A DNA stretch of 64,000 bases from Acidobacteriota bacterium (lineage in GTDB: Bacteria; Acidobacteriota; Terriglobia; Acidiferrales; UBA7541), in NCBI GenBank assembly GCA_003165465.1, contig PLUM01000101.1, positions 21,813 through 85,812 of the forward strand, written 5' to 3'. The notes beneath the pieces were generated by a model. It was not told where the DNA came from. It did no database searches and saw nothing but the letters and a program-made list of their open reading frames with translations. The position numbers and the translations under genes were made by a program. Below are positions 53,120 to 62,062 of this stretch, in pieces (position 1 is the stretch's first letter; the number at the start of each line of letters is the position of its first letter).

Positions 53120-54364
53120 ATGAGCCTGAATCCTAAACGCACGGTTGCCGAACTGAAGGAACTTCGCGCGCTGACCAGCGACGATAACGGCGCGCAGCGC
53201 GTGGCATGGACCGACACGTGGCTGAAAGCCCACGAGTGGTTCGCATCCAAACTGAAAGACCTTCCCGTGGAACATCACTACGACGCGGCGGGAAATAACT
53301 GGGCGACGCTGCGCGGCGCGTCCGAAAAATCATTGCTGATTGGCGGGCATCTCGATTCGGTGCCCAATGGCGGCTGGCTGGATGGCGCGCTGAACGTGCT
53401 CGCGGGGCTCGAAGTGATGCGCCGAATTTCCACGGAGTTCCAGGGACGCCCTCCGGTCACCGTGCGTCTCGTGGATTGGGCCGATGAAGAAGGCGCACGT
53501 TTTGGCCGCAGCCTGCTGGGCTCCTCGGCCTTTGCCGGCACCCATTCGATTGAAGCGGACCGCGCGCGCACCGACCGCGACGGCGTGAAACTCGAAGACG
53601 CATTGCGCCGCTGCGGCGTGGAAATCGACAAATTTCCGGACGCACGGAAAGAACAACGGAACGCCGCGGCCTATCTCGAACTGCACATCGAACAGGGCCC
53701 CGTGCTCGAACGCATGGGCCTGCCGCTTGGCGTTGTTCTGGGTACGAAGGGCGTGGAGCGACACATCATCACGTTCCACGGGAAGGAAGCGCACTCGGGT
53801 TCGACGCCCATGAACGCGCGGCACGACGCGCTCGCCGCGGCCGCAAAGCTGGCGCTGGAAATCCGTCCCATCGCAAAAAAACACGAAGACGCCGTTTGCA
53901 CCATGGGCAGCGTAAAAACATTTCCGGGCATCGTCACCGCGGTCGTGGGCCTTTGCGAAGTCACGCTGGACCAGCGCGATCTGGACGCCGGCGTCCTGGC
54001 CCAAATGTACCGTGAAGCTCAGGAAGCCAGCCGCAGATTCGCGGCCGAGGAACATTGCACGGTGGACTGGTCTCGCCTGTGGAATATCGAACCCGTGCCG
54101 TTTCATCCGCACTTGCTGGACCTGTGCGAACAGGCCGTGCGCGAAACGTCTGGCGCCGCGCATCGCATGCCCTCAGGCCCGCTGCACGATGCGGCCGAAG
54201 TGTCTCGCGCGGGTATCCCCACGGTCATGATGTTCGTGCAATCGCTGAACGGCATCAGCCACAACAAGATCGAAGACACGCGGGAAGAGCATCTGGAAAT
54301 GTCGGTCGTGGCCCTCGACCGGCTGGCGTCCAAAACAATGGATTGGATTCTGAAGCAACAATAA
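53120..54364 (+). CDS. M20-family beta-ureidopropionase / N-carbamoyl-amino-acid amidohydrolase
   Basis: A 414-residue zinc amidohydrolase. Metal sites are in LIGGHLDSVPNGGWLDGAL (His, Asp), DWADEEGARFGRSLLG (Glu-Glu) and LELHIEQGPVLE (His). Hydrolyses carbamoyl-beta-alanine, the third step of reductive pyrimidine breakdown; alternatives (allantoate or L-carbamoyl amino acids) are possible, but the operon favours pyrimidines. 10 bp after hydA. Confidence 0.9.
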   Translation: MSLNPKRTVAELKELRALTSDDNGAQRVAWTDTWLKAHEWFASKLKDLPVEHHYDAAGNNWATLRGASEKSLLIGGHLDSVPNGGWLDGALNVLAGLEVMRRISTEFQGRPPVTVRLVDWADEEGARFGRSLLGSSAFAGTHSIEADRARTDRDGVKLEDALRRCGVEIDKFPDARKEQRNAAAYLELHIEQGPVLERMGLPLGVVLGTKGVERHIITFHGKEAHSGSTPMNARHDALAAAAKLALEIRPIAKKHEDAVCTMGSVKTFPGIVTAVVGLCEVTLDQRDLDAGVLAQMYREAQEASRRFAAEEHCTVDWSRLWNIEPVPFHPHLLDLCEQAVRETSGAAHRMPSGPLHDAAEVSRAGIPTVMMFVQSLNGISHNKIEDTREEHLEMSVVALDRLASKTMDWILKQQ

Positions 54365-54391
54365 GACGCGATCGCGGATCGCATGCTTTTC

Positions 54392-54409
54392 AGTAGCGCC
54401 GGCGCTACT
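54392..54409. repeat. 18-bp perfect palindrome with GTAG core ends (family C-like half)
   Basis: AGTAGCGCCGGCGCTACT, perfectly self-complementary, in the 116-bp gap between two convergent genes. It looks like a collapsed GTAGC/GCTAC repeat. Confidence 0.65.
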
Positions 54410-54480
54410 AAATACTTGCATTTTGTTTCGACTCGATGTTTTCACGTTCCGCTGATTGGGATTGTGGTGAGAAATGCGCG

Positions 54481-55743
54481 CTAAACCCACTCTCCGGCGC
54501 GCATCACGGGACGCGAATCGCCTGATGCACGGATACCGTCCACGTCCATGCGGTTCGATCCGATCATCCAGTCGACGTGAATCAGGCTGTCGTTTGCTCC
54601 GCGCGACGCAAGTTGTTCGGGAGTGAGGCTGTCGCCATTCTTCAGGCATGTGCTGTAGGCCTGCCCGAGAGCAATGTGGGAGGCGGCATTCTCGTCGAAC
54701 AGAGTGTTCATGAAGAGCAATCCGCTGGCCGCGATCGGCGACGAGTGCGGCACGAGGGCCACTTCGCCGAGCCGCCGCGCTCCTTCGTCCGTCTCGATCA
54801 TCCGCTGCAACACCTGATTGCCGCGCGCGGCTTTTGCCTCCACCACGCGCCCAGCCTCGAACCGCACGCAAATCTCCTCGATCATCGTGCCCTGATGCGA
54901 TAGCGGCTTGGTGCTGGTGACGCGGCCTTCCACGCGATCCTTGTGCGGCGTCGTGAAAATTTCCTCCGTCGGCATATTGGGAATGCAATAGCGGCCATTC
55001 CCCGCTGTCGTGCCTCCGCCCAGCCAGAGATGATCGTCCGCAAGCCCCACCCGCAGGTCCGTCCCGGGTCCGCGAAAGTGCAGCGCCGAAAAGCGATTCT
55101 CATTCATCTGCTTGGCGCGGGCGTGCAGGCTTGCGTCGTGCGCTTTCCATGCGGCCACCGGATCGGGCAGGTCCGCGCGCGACGCGGCGAAGATGGCAGC
55201 CCAAAGCCGCGCCAGCGCCTCGTCCTGCGGCAGATTCGGAAACATGGCCGCGGCCCATGCGGGCGTGGCGCACGCCACGATGGTCCAGTTGATCTCGTGG
55301 CGCGTAATCAGTTCCAGCGCCGGGCGGTAGGCTTTCGAGACTGCGCGATTCGCGCGACTCACCTTTTCCGGATTCTCTTGCGAGAGCAGTGCGGGATTGC
55401 CGCCGGAAATTGCCAGCCGCGCCGCGCCGCTCCGGAATGCCTGGGCCATGCCTTCGTAAAGCCATGCTGCGGCCGTGTCGAAGCTGGAATCCGAGCCGTT
55501 GCGAAATCGAAGCAGCGAAGACTGCTCGTCGGTAAATAACGTGGTGACCAGCGACGCACCCGCTTTGTAGGCATGCTCCGTGATGCGCCGCACGAGCGGA
55601 ATCGCATCGAGCGTGGCAGTCATCACCAACTCTTGCCCGGGCGCGAGTCCCAGTCCGGAGTGGACGGCAACTTCGGCCAGGCGGTCGAGATTTTTTTCAA
55701 ATTCCTGCGTTGGCAGTTTGGCGAATTCGGTGGTTGCGTTCAT
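54481..55743 (-). CDS. Aminopeptidase, family M29
   Basis: 420 residues from ATG 55743. Thermophilic-type metallo-aminopeptidase (AmpS/PepS). Visible landmarks are HSGLGLAPGQELVMTATLDA, MNENRFSALHFRGPGTDLRV, CIPNMPTEEIFTTPHKDRVE (catalytic Glu and metal residues) and VDWMIGSNRMDVDGI at the end. Adjacent to, but convergent with, the pyrimidine operon; a functional link is not implied. Confidence 0.92.
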   Translation of the reverse strand: MNATTEFAKLPTQEFEKNLDRLAEVAVHSGLGLAPGQELVMTATLDAIPLVRRITEHAYKAGASLVTTLFTDEQSSLLRFRNGSDSSFDTAAAWLYEGMAQAFRSGAARLAISGGNPALLSQENPEKVSRANRAVSKAYRPALELITRHEINWTIVACATPAWAAAMFPNLPQDEALARLWAAIFAASRADLPDPVAAWKAHDASLHARAKQMNENRFSALHFRGPGTDLRVGLADDHLWLGGGTTAGNGRYCIPNMPTEEIFTTPHKDRVEGRVTSTKPLSHQGTMIEEICVRFEAGRVVEAKAARGNQVLQRMIETDEGARRLGEVALVPHSSPIAASGLLFMNTLFDENAASHIALGQAYSTCLKNGDSLTPEQLASRGANDSLIHVDWMIGSNRMDVDGIRASGDSRPVMRAGEWV

Positions 55744-55796
55744 GGCAATTATTATGGCGCGGAGCGCTGCGTATTGACAATACAGGAAGGGTTTTA

Positions 55797-55876
55797 GTGG
55801 CACAGGCTTCAGCCGGTGTGAGTTTGAATTTCGTGCGCGCTAAAGTCAAAAGAACACAGGCTGAAGCCTGTGCTAC
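55797..55876. repeat. REPIN-like inverted repeat, family A copy 4
   Basis: Starts GTGGCACAGGCTTCAGCCGG and ends CACAGGCTGAAGCCTGTGCTAC. The left hairpin carries two changes. It lies between the M29 and VWA genes. Confidence 0.85.
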
Positions 55877-55879
55877 TTC

Positions 55880-56839
55880 TCACTCCAGACGCCCGCCCGA
55901 AAAATACGCGCTGCGGCTTCGCACCTTGCATTCGCACTTCGCGCGCACTTCGAGCTTGCGAAACGTGCCCGCAGGCGGGCGCGGATCGGGGTAGTATCCG
56001 ACGCGGTACTGCGTGCGGAGTTCCCGGTCGATGCGATCGAACATTTCGCCAAGCTGGCCGATGGTGTCCGGAAAATAGGTTGCGCCGCCGGTCGAATCCG
56101 CGATGGTTTCAAGCGCGTGCTCGCCGGCCGTGTTGCGTCCACCCTCTGTCTTGACGGCGCGCACGACAATCGTGTACAGCAGCGCATCGGCCCGCAGAGC
56201 GGCGCGCCGGGCCGTCTCGAAGTCCGCGCGGCTGGTAGTCTCGCCCGCGTCCGTCACGAGGACGATGACACGCCGCCGCCCCGCTGGATTTTTCGCCAGT
56301 GCCTGCGAGCCGAGAAAAACCGCGTCATACAGCGCCGTGCCGTCGCCCGGAGTAATGCGCCGCAGCCCCGCTTGCAGCGACGGCAGGTTCGAGGAAAACG
56401 GCGCGAGCTGGGTCACGGCGTCGGCGAATCCGTATACGGCCAGGCGGTCGGCGGGGCGCACGAGTTTCTGAATAAACCGCGAAGCCGCCTCTTCCTCGAA
56501 CTCGAGTTCCTTGATTTCGCTCAGGCTCGAATCGATCATCAGCGCCAGGTCCAGCGGCTGCTGCGTTTCCGGCTCGAACGCTTCAATCTTTTGTTTGACG
56601 CCCTCTTCGTAGACATCAAACTGATCCGCCGTAAGGCCAAGCGCAGGGCGGCCATCCTTGTCCAGCACGCTGGCCAGAATGCTGACAAGCGTAACCTCCG
56701 AGCGAATGCGTCCGCGCTGGTCCTGGTCGTTTCCCTCGCGCGCCGCGACCGGCTTCCAGGCCACCGCGCACGCCAAAAGCGCCGCGCAGGCTCCCAGAGC
56801 CATCGCGGGACGGAGAACGTTGGCACGGCAAACAGCCAT
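55880..56839 (-). CDS. VWFA-related secreted protein (acidobacterial type)
   Basis: A 319-residue exported protein with an N-terminal signal (ALGACAALLACAVAWKPVAA). A short beta domain (VTLVSILASVLDKDGRPALG, VYEEGVKQKIEAF) precedes the VWA domain with MIDAS motif DLALMIDSSLSE, then YGFADAV, GDGTALYDAVFLG and IVLVTDAGETTS. This matches the expanded acidobacterial VWFA-related family. Ligand unknown. The stop lies 3 bp from a family A repeat. Confidence 0.87.
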   Translation of the reverse strand: MAVCRANVLRPAMALGACAALLACAVAWKPVAAREGNDQDQRGRIRSEVTLVSILASVLDKDGRPALGLTADQFDVYEEGVKQKIEAFEPETQQPLDLALMIDSSLSEIKELEFEEEAASRFIQKLVRPADRLAVYGFADAVTQLAPFSSNLPSLQAGLRRITPGDGTALYDAVFLGSQALAKNPAGRRRVIVLVTDAGETTSRADFETARRAALRADALLYTIVVRAVKTEGGRNTAGEHALETIADSTGGATYFPDTIGQLGEMFDRIDRELRTQYRVGYYPDPRPPAGTFRKLEVRAKCECKVRSRSAYFSGGRLE

Positions 56840-56925
56840 GCTGGCTGTAAATTTATTTTGGGGCGCGCTGAGGGGCGAGGGTGTCGGCACGGAAGTGAGA
56901 TTCCTGCGCGCGCAAAAAGGATTGC

Positions 56926-57612
56926 TCAGGCGGAAGGAATTTCTCCTTCGGCCCAGACGGCGCCGTCGCGAAAGAACTCCTTCTTCCAGATGGGCACGTT
57001 GCGCTTGAGGGTGTCGATCGCGAAGCGGCAGGCGTCAAAGGCCGCGCCGCGATGCGCCGAGCACACGACAACCAGCACGGCGGTCTCTCCGATTTCCAGT
57101 CGGCCCAGCCGGTGAATCATGGCGTAGCGCCGGATCGAAAATTTCCCGAGCATTTCCGCGCCGATTTCGCGCATTTTGGCCAGCGCCATCGCCTCGTACG
57201 CCTCGTATTCGAGATACTGCGTGGAGCGGCCGGCGGAATGATTGCGCACGATTCCCTCGAACACGACGACGGCGCCGTCGGACGGAGCCTTGAGCCGCTC
57301 CATCGCTTCCGAAGTCACGATCGGCGTTCGCACCAGGACGCACAGATTTTCCTCGGCCGCGGGAGTCGCGCCACCGCTGACGGGAGGAAGAAACGCGACC
57401 TCATCGCCCGAAGCGAGCGGCGCGCGCCACTCCGCGAATTCCTGGTTCACGGACGCGGCGACCGAAGCGCGGAATTTTGCTAACTCCGGAAAGCTGCGCC
57501 CGTAGCGCTCGAACAAATCCTCGACGCGCGCGCCCTCGGAGATTTCCGCCTGCTCCTCCGCCATGCCCACAATGTCTTTTAATCGCCCGAAGAACAATAC
57601 ACGCACACGCAT
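56926..57612 (-). CDS. MoaD-MoaE fusion, molybdopterin synthase
   Basis: 228 residues. Residues 1-~80 are MoaD (MRVRVLFFGRLKDIVGMAEE ... AFLPPVSGG). Residues ~95-228 are MoaE (VVFEGIVRNHSAGRSTQYLE, IHRLGRLEIGETAVLVVVCS, KRNVPIWKKEFF with the catalytic Lys). The Gly-Gly that must carry the thiocarboxylate is internal, so proteolytic release or an altered mechanism is needed, as reported for mycobacterial MoaX. No other moa gene is near. Confidence 0.92.
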   Translation of the reverse strand: MRVRVLFFGRLKDIVGMAEEQAEISEGARVEDLFERYGRSFPELAKFRASVAASVNQEFAEWRAPLASGDEVAFLPPVSGGATPAAEENLCVLVRTPIVTSEAMERLKAPSDGAVVVFEGIVRNHSAGRSTQYLEYEAYEAMALAKMREIGAEMLGKFSIRRYAMIHRLGRLEIGETAVLVVVCSAHRGAAFDACRFAIDTLKRNVPIWKKEFFRDGAVWAEGEIPSA

Positions 57613-57659
57613 GCGCGTATTCTATCCGCGCGCGCGGGAAAGTTCCACTGTGGGGTACA

Positions 57660-57738
57660 GTGGCACAGGCTTCAGCCTGTGTAGTTTTGATTTGCGGCAG
57701 ACCAAAGTCAAAAGAACACAGGCTGAAGCCTGTGCTAC
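57660..57738. repeat. REPIN-like inverted repeat, family A copy 5
   Basis: GTGGCACAGGCTTCAGCCTG to CAGGCTGAAGCCTGTGCTAC with the TTTTGATTTGCGGC spacer. It is preceded by TTCTATCCGCGCGCGCGGGA and AAGTTCCACTG, which also precede copy 6. Confidence 0.88.
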
Positions 57739-57749
57739 TACATCCGCAT

Positions 57750-58721
57750 CTACTTCTTGTTTTCGGATGCGGGCACGACGACATCCCCAATATCCTTGTT
57801 ATACGCCGCCATCTCCGATGGCGAGCAGAGCAACTCCGGGATATCGAAATCGGGGCGTTGCAGATGGAGCGGAAACTTATTGAGGGCCAGCCAGGGATCC
57901 GTGTACATCTTCGGATCGTTAATGGTCATCGTGAGTTCCATGGTGTCATGATCCACGCGGTGAAACCGTTCCACCACCCGCAAATCCTCGCTATGCGGAC
58001 GGCCCGCATGATCGAGCCAGCTTTTCGGATTCAGCCCAACCGTTTCAACCACAAACGTATAATCGTCCTCCCATTTGCCAACGGAATATCCATTCCAGCG
58101 CGGATCGGGATCCTTGGGAAATTCCCGACCGTCCGTCCAGATGACGCGATAGTTGCCGTAAAACGGACTGAGGAGAATCACCTGATTCGAGGTCTGAACG
58201 AAGTTGAGCGTCCTCAATTCCCAAAGCTCCATGTACGGAAAACCGATCGGTTCGCAATGGTCCGCCGGATCGTTTGCCAGCGCGGAGGCAACTTGCCTCA
58301 CTCCCGGCCCCGAAGGCTTATTGGCCTGGAGCGCCGCCAGCCCCAGAGGCGTGTAGGACAACGGATGCATGATGCCCGTCTCGTCGTTCTGCTCTCCCTG
58401 CGAACCCTCTCCCGTCTGGTCGGGTCGCCCGGCTTCGACGCCCTTTGCCAGCGGCTTGAGTGCCGGGTGTTCCAGCGCGCCACTGACTTGGCGTCCGCCA
58501 TCCGCGGCCGTTGCATCCCAGATTCCGGAAATGTCGCGGCGCGGGGCCGGACCTGATTTTTTCTCGGCATATGCGGATTTTGGCGGCGGAACATTATTCC
58601 ATTTCTCCTGCCGCGCCTCATCGCCCGCCGCCTGGGGCGTTGCGGTTTGAGCATGCAGATTGCGAGATAAGATCAATCCTGCAATCAGGGCAACCATTGA
58701 GAACGCCACACGCTTGGACAT
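57750..58721 (-). CDS. Secreted protein of unknown function (acidobacterial family)
   Basis: 323 residues from ATG 58721 (AGGAGGG upstream). Signal FSMVALIAGLILSRNLHAQ. The mature part has a Pro-rich start, RRDISGIWDATAADGGRQVS, PADHCEPIGFPYMELWELRT and VVETVGLNPKSWLDHAGRPH. Such proteins often accompany DUF6152 genes, as here (upstream at 58860). Probably one transcription unit. Function unknown. Confidence 0.78.
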   Translation of the reverse strand: MSKRVAFSMVALIAGLILSRNLHAQTATPQAAGDEARQEKWNNVPPPKSAYAEKKSGPAPRRDISGIWDATAADGGRQVSGALEHPALKPLAKGVEAGRPDQTGEGSQGEQNDETGIMHPLSYTPLGLAALQANKPSGPGVRQVASALANDPADHCEPIGFPYMELWELRTLNFVQTSNQVILLSPFYGNYRVIWTDGREFPKDPDPRWNGYSVGKWEDDYTFVVETVGLNPKSWLDHAGRPHSEDLRVVERFHRVDHDTMELTMTINDPKMYTDPWLALNKFPLHLQRPDFDIPELLCSPSEMAAYNKDIGDVVVPASENKK

Positions 58722-58859
58722 TTCCAAAATCCCTCCTGCCTATTCTTCGTTTCCGTCCGTATGAATCCGCCTACGGCGAAAGCATGCGAAACACACATCC
58801 GCCCGGCATATGTTCGCGACGCTGGCCGTTCTGGCCATGCCCCTCGCCCGGGCGATGTC

Positions 58860-59243
58860 TCACGGCTTGAATTGTTTTCCATTAATAATAATGCGGGTGG
58901 TGTAACCGATGCTTCCGACCGGCCTGCCGTTCTTGGCCGGCTTCGCGTCAATTTCGACTTCATCCCCGGGCTTGAATGTATTCTTGCTCCAGCCCACGTT
59001 TCTCTCGGACAGCGGATTCTGCGCTTCCAGGTCCCAATGCACGATATTGCCGCCTTCGTCCTTGGCGTCAACCTTCACGTAAACATGGGGGTTGGCCCAA
59101 ACGTAGTCTGTCACTGTTCCCTTCACCGTGACCGTCTTAGTCAGGTCGTACACCGACGTCCCGTGATGCGCGAATAGAGGAACGGAAAACGCCACGAAAG
59201 CAACAATGACAAGGGAAATGGCCGCAAGCTTTTTTCTCACCAC
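58860..59243 (-). CDS. DUF6152-family secreted protein
   Basis: A 127-residue exported OB-like beta protein. Signal AAISLVIVAFVAFSVPLFA directly followed by HHGTSVYDLTKTVTVKGTVT, then DYVWANPHVYVKVDAKDEGG. The N-terminal HH after the cleavage site is typical and may bind metal. GTG start with GGAGGAG. It precedes the secreted protein gene by ~140 bp. Confidence 0.85.
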   Translation of the reverse strand: MVRKKLAAISLVIVAFVAFSVPLFAHHGTSVYDLTKTVTVKGTVTDYVWANPHVYVKVDAKDEGGNIVHWDLEAQNPLSERNVGWSKNTFKPGDEVEIDAKPAKNGRPVGSIGYTTRIIINGKQFKP

Positions 59244-59310
59244 TCTCCTCCAGATTCGTGAATGGGACGATTGTGGCCATTCTATCTGCGCGCACGGGAA
59301 AGTTCCACTG

Positions 59311-59394
59311 GTAGCACGGGCACTCTTGCCTGTGTGGTTTTGATTTGTGGCGAGCGAAAACCAAATGAACTCAGGCTTCAGAGCCTGTATGGCA
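59311..59394. repeat. Degenerate REPIN-like repeat, family A copy 6
   Basis: GTAGCACGGGCACTCTTGCC... to ...CAGGCTTCAGAGCCTGTATG. The spacer GTTTTGATTTGTGGCGAGCG is conserved but the hairpins have decayed. Its left flank repeats the 32 bp found left of copy 5. Confidence 0.75.
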
Positions 59395-59413
59395 ACTCAA
59401 CTCCGAAAGAGCC

Positions 59414-59534
59414 GGGTGCCCCATCCTTCGCGTTTTGTGCGAAGGGTGGGTCCGTGCCGGAGAATCGACGCAGAAACCGGGAAGCAGGGAGCAAGACCCC
59501 ACCCTTCGCACAAAACGCGAAGGATGGGGCACCC
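59414..59534. repeat. Inverted intergenic repeat, family E
   Basis: The left arm GGGTGCCCCATCCTTCGCGT with TTTGTGCGAAGGGTGGG is inverted as CCCACCCTTCGCACAAAACG and CGAAGGATGGGGCACCC. Arms are ~37 bp, centre ~45 bp. Together with copy 6 it fills the 317-bp gap 59244-59560. Confidence 0.85.
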
Positions 59535-59560
59535 GCGGAAACACCCACTACAGGACAAAC

Positions 59561-60655
59561 TTACGGCAGTTGAAAATCGCCCGCCGGAGGCTGCGGCGGA
59601 TTATTTTTCCAGTAATCGATCCATGTGGTGAGCAGCGCGTTGAACTCCTCCGGATGCTCGCGGTACATGAAGTGGCCGGCATTGTTGAAGACGAAGAATT
59701 GCGCCTTGGTGTTTTTCGCGGCGATGATGTCGAACAGCGCCATCTCGCCCTTCAGTTGGGCGGTCGCGTCGGCCTCTCCCCAGTCGAGCACGTCGTTCTT
59801 GCCCGCGACCATCAGCAACGGCATCTGCAACATGCCTTCCGTCCGGATGCGGTCGAGCATCGTGTCGCGGTACGCCCCGGCGGCAGGCTGCGATTCGCCC
59901 GCGCCGGAGCGGAGTTTGTCGCGCGCCTCCTTCGACTTCGGCAGGCCGGCCATGTATTCGTCGGCCTTCCAGTACTCGTCGTCAAAAGTGGTTGGCAGCC
60001 AGGCCAACTCGTAGACGCGGCACTTCAGCCCCGCGTACTGCGATTGATCGGGGCATTTTTTCAGCATGTTCACGAGTTTCGTCTGCGGCTGGGGAGGATT
60101 TTCCGGCCCCACGGCCAGGATCGTCAGCGTGCGCGCGATATCCGGATGCTCGATGGCGAGGTACAGAACGATCGCGCCGCCCGCGGAGTGGCCCACCAGA
60201 TGAACTTTTCCTAGCTTGAGCGTTTGAATAAAACTGTAAACGAAATCGACATCGCCCTGATAGCTGTACTGCTTGTCGCTCGTGGGATTGCCGGACATGC
60301 CGCTGGCGAGGCGGTCGACGGCGTAAATGTGAAAATGTTTTGCGAGGCCGGGAATATTTCGCGAAAAAACGTTGGCCGTGGACGATCCGGCGGTAAACCC
60401 GCCATGCACCATCACCATCGTCTCACCCTGCCCCGCTTCGTAGTAGCGCGCCTTCACGCCGTTCACATCCACGAATTTCGATTTTATGCCGCCAATCTCG
60501 GATTTCGGGTCGGGCTTGTCCTGCGCCAGAGCGGGCGACGCGCCCCACGCGAGCAGCAGCGCGAAACAGGCGGCGAACATTTTGGCACGGAGTGTCATCC
60601 TGTTGGTGCGGCGACCACGCGTGCGAGTCTCAGGCAATACCGTTGCGATGGACAT
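59561..60655 (-). CDS. Exported alpha/beta hydrolase
   Basis: 364 residues from ATG 60655 (GAGGAG 10 nt upstream). Signal-like helix MFAACFALLLAWGASPALA. Alpha/beta fold: oxyanion VMVHGGFTAG, nucleophile elbow VHLVGHSAGGAIVL, acid VAGKNDVLDWG and His NNAGHFMYREHP. Substrate unknown; an epoxide hydrolase/C-C hydrolase-like family. Confidence 0.86.
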   Translation of the reverse strand: MSIATVLPETRTRGRRTNRMTLRAKMFAACFALLLAWGASPALAQDKPDPKSEIGGIKSKFVDVNGVKARYYEAGQGETMVMVHGGFTAGSSTANVFSRNIPGLAKHFHIYAVDRLASGMSGNPTSDKQYSYQGDVDFVYSFIQTLKLGKVHLVGHSAGGAIVLYLAIEHPDIARTLTILAVGPENPPQPQTKLVNMLKKCPDQSQYAGLKCRVYELAWLPTTFDDEYWKADEYMAGLPKSKEARDKLRSGAGESQPAAGAYRDTMLDRIRTEGMLQMPLLMVAGKNDVLDWGEADATAQLKGEMALFDIIAAKNTKAQFFVFNNAGHFMYREHPEEFNALLTTWIDYWKNNPPQPPAGDFQLP

Positions 60656-61021
60656 GGGCAATTGCTCCTCGATAATCGGTGTATTCATCCGAACATTCTT
60701 CCGCTATTTCAAATCAGGAAATCCGATTCGCAGATCGTACACTCCTTCCGCCCCACGCACAATCCATTTGCCGCAACGCTTTTCCGACTCTCATTTCAAA
60801 CAAGAAGCTCGCAATCGACGCATGGCCGATTCCACTATCTGTATTAAATAAGCGAAGCGAGCGCTTTTAAGTAGCACAGGCTTCAGCCTGTGTTTTTTTG
60901 ACTTTCCCTTGCCACAAATCAAAACCCCGCAGGCTGAAGCCCGCGCTACTAAATCGGAATTCAGTTGACCTTACCGGCGACTACGCCGTAGCGTATGCAT
61001 AGGAGCGGGGAGAGCTTTCCA
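60656..61021. other. Intergenic region between alpha/beta hydrolase and epimerase genes
   Basis: 366 bp between divergent genes. It contains family A copy 7 at 60871-60949. Nothing else recognised apart from the ribosome sites. Confidence 0.5.
60871..60949. repeat. REPIN-like inverted repeat, family A copy 7
   Basis: GTAG plus CACAGGCTTCAGCCTGTG, a spacer in the same orientation as copy 2, then CAGGCTGAAGCCCGCGCTAC. The right hairpin carries small changes. Confidence 0.88.
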
Positions 61022-61939
61022 ATGCGCATTCTGATTTCGGGCTCAACGGGATTTCTGGGAACGGCGCTGATCGGGGCGCTCGCGGGCGAAGGCCATGCGG
61101 TCGCGCGACTCGTGCGTCCTGGCACTGCGCGGAGAAACGCCGCCGGAGACCGCGCGCAAATCGTCGCGTGGGATCCCGCTGGAAATCAATTCGACGCGGC
61201 TGCGGCCGAGGGCGCGGATGCGCTTCTGCACCTCGCGGGAGCGTCCATCGCGGACGGGCGTTGGAACGCCGCGCGCAAGGATCTGCTGCGCACGAGCCGG
61301 ATCGACGCGACGCGGCACCTGATCGGCGCGCTTGCAAAATTGCAGCGGCCGCCGCGCGTGATCGTCGCGGCGTCGGCCATCGGTTTTTATGGCGATCGCG
61401 GCGATGAAGCGCTCACCGAGACAAGCGCCCCGGGAAACGATTTTCTTGCCGGGCTGTGCCGCGAATGGGAGGCGGAAGCGGCGCGCGGAGCCGACTTTGG
61501 CGCGCGCGTGGTAAGCCTGCGGTTTGGAATTATCCTCGCGGCGCACGGCGGGGCGCTGCCGCGAATGGCGCTGCCCTTCAAACTGGGCGCGGGCGGGCGG
61601 CTTGGCAATGGCCTTCAATGGATGTCCTGGCTGACTCTGCCCGAAGTGGTCCATATCGTTCAATTCGCGCTCGCAACGCCGCAGCTTACCGGGCCCGTCA
61701 ATGCGGTGACTCCAAATCCCGTCCGCAACGCCGAATTCACGCGCGTGCTTGCCAGGACGCTGCACCGGCCGGCAATCTTTCCCGCTCCCGCGTTCGCGCT
61801 CCGCCTGGCGCTCGGAGAAATGGCGGACGCTTTGCTTCTCGCCAGCCAAAACGTCATGCCCTCGAGGCTGGCGGATGCCGGATATCACTTTCTGCGGACG
61901 GACCTCGCCGAAGCGCTGGCGGACGCGTTTCGGAAATAA
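61022..61939 (+). CDS. TIGR01777-family NAD(P)-dependent epimerase (YfcH-like)
   Basis: A 305-residue extended SDR from ATG 61022 (GGGGAGAG 8 nt upstream). Cofactor motif LISGSTGFLGTALIGALAGE. Family segments are LLHLAGASIADGRWNAARK, VIVAASAIGFYGDRGDEAL, RFGIILAAHGGALPRM and WLTLPEVV. C-terminal DUF1731 part PVRNAEFTRVLARTLHRPA. Physiological substrate unknown. Confidence 0.93.
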   Translation: MRILISGSTGFLGTALIGALAGEGHAVARLVRPGTARRNAAGDRAQIVAWDPAGNQFDAAAAEGADALLHLAGASIADGRWNAARKDLLRTSRIDATRHLIGALAKLQRPPRVIVAASAIGFYGDRGDEALTETSAPGNDFLAGLCREWEAEAARGADFGARVVSLRFGIILAAHGGALPRMALPFKLGAGGRLGNGLQWMSWLTLPEVVHIVQFALATPQLTGPVNAVTPNPVRNAEFTRVLARTLHRPAIFPAPAFALRLALGEMADALLLASQNVMPSRLADAGYHFLRTDLAEALADAFRK

Positions 61940-62062
61940 CGTTTTAGAGCGATATCTATTCGAAAAGAAATCCTGCGATTTAAGGAAATGCCGGGACATT
62001 TTTAGCGAACATTCATTGACATGGAATGTGTCTCTGCTAGGATTCTCTTGTGCAACCTCGCA

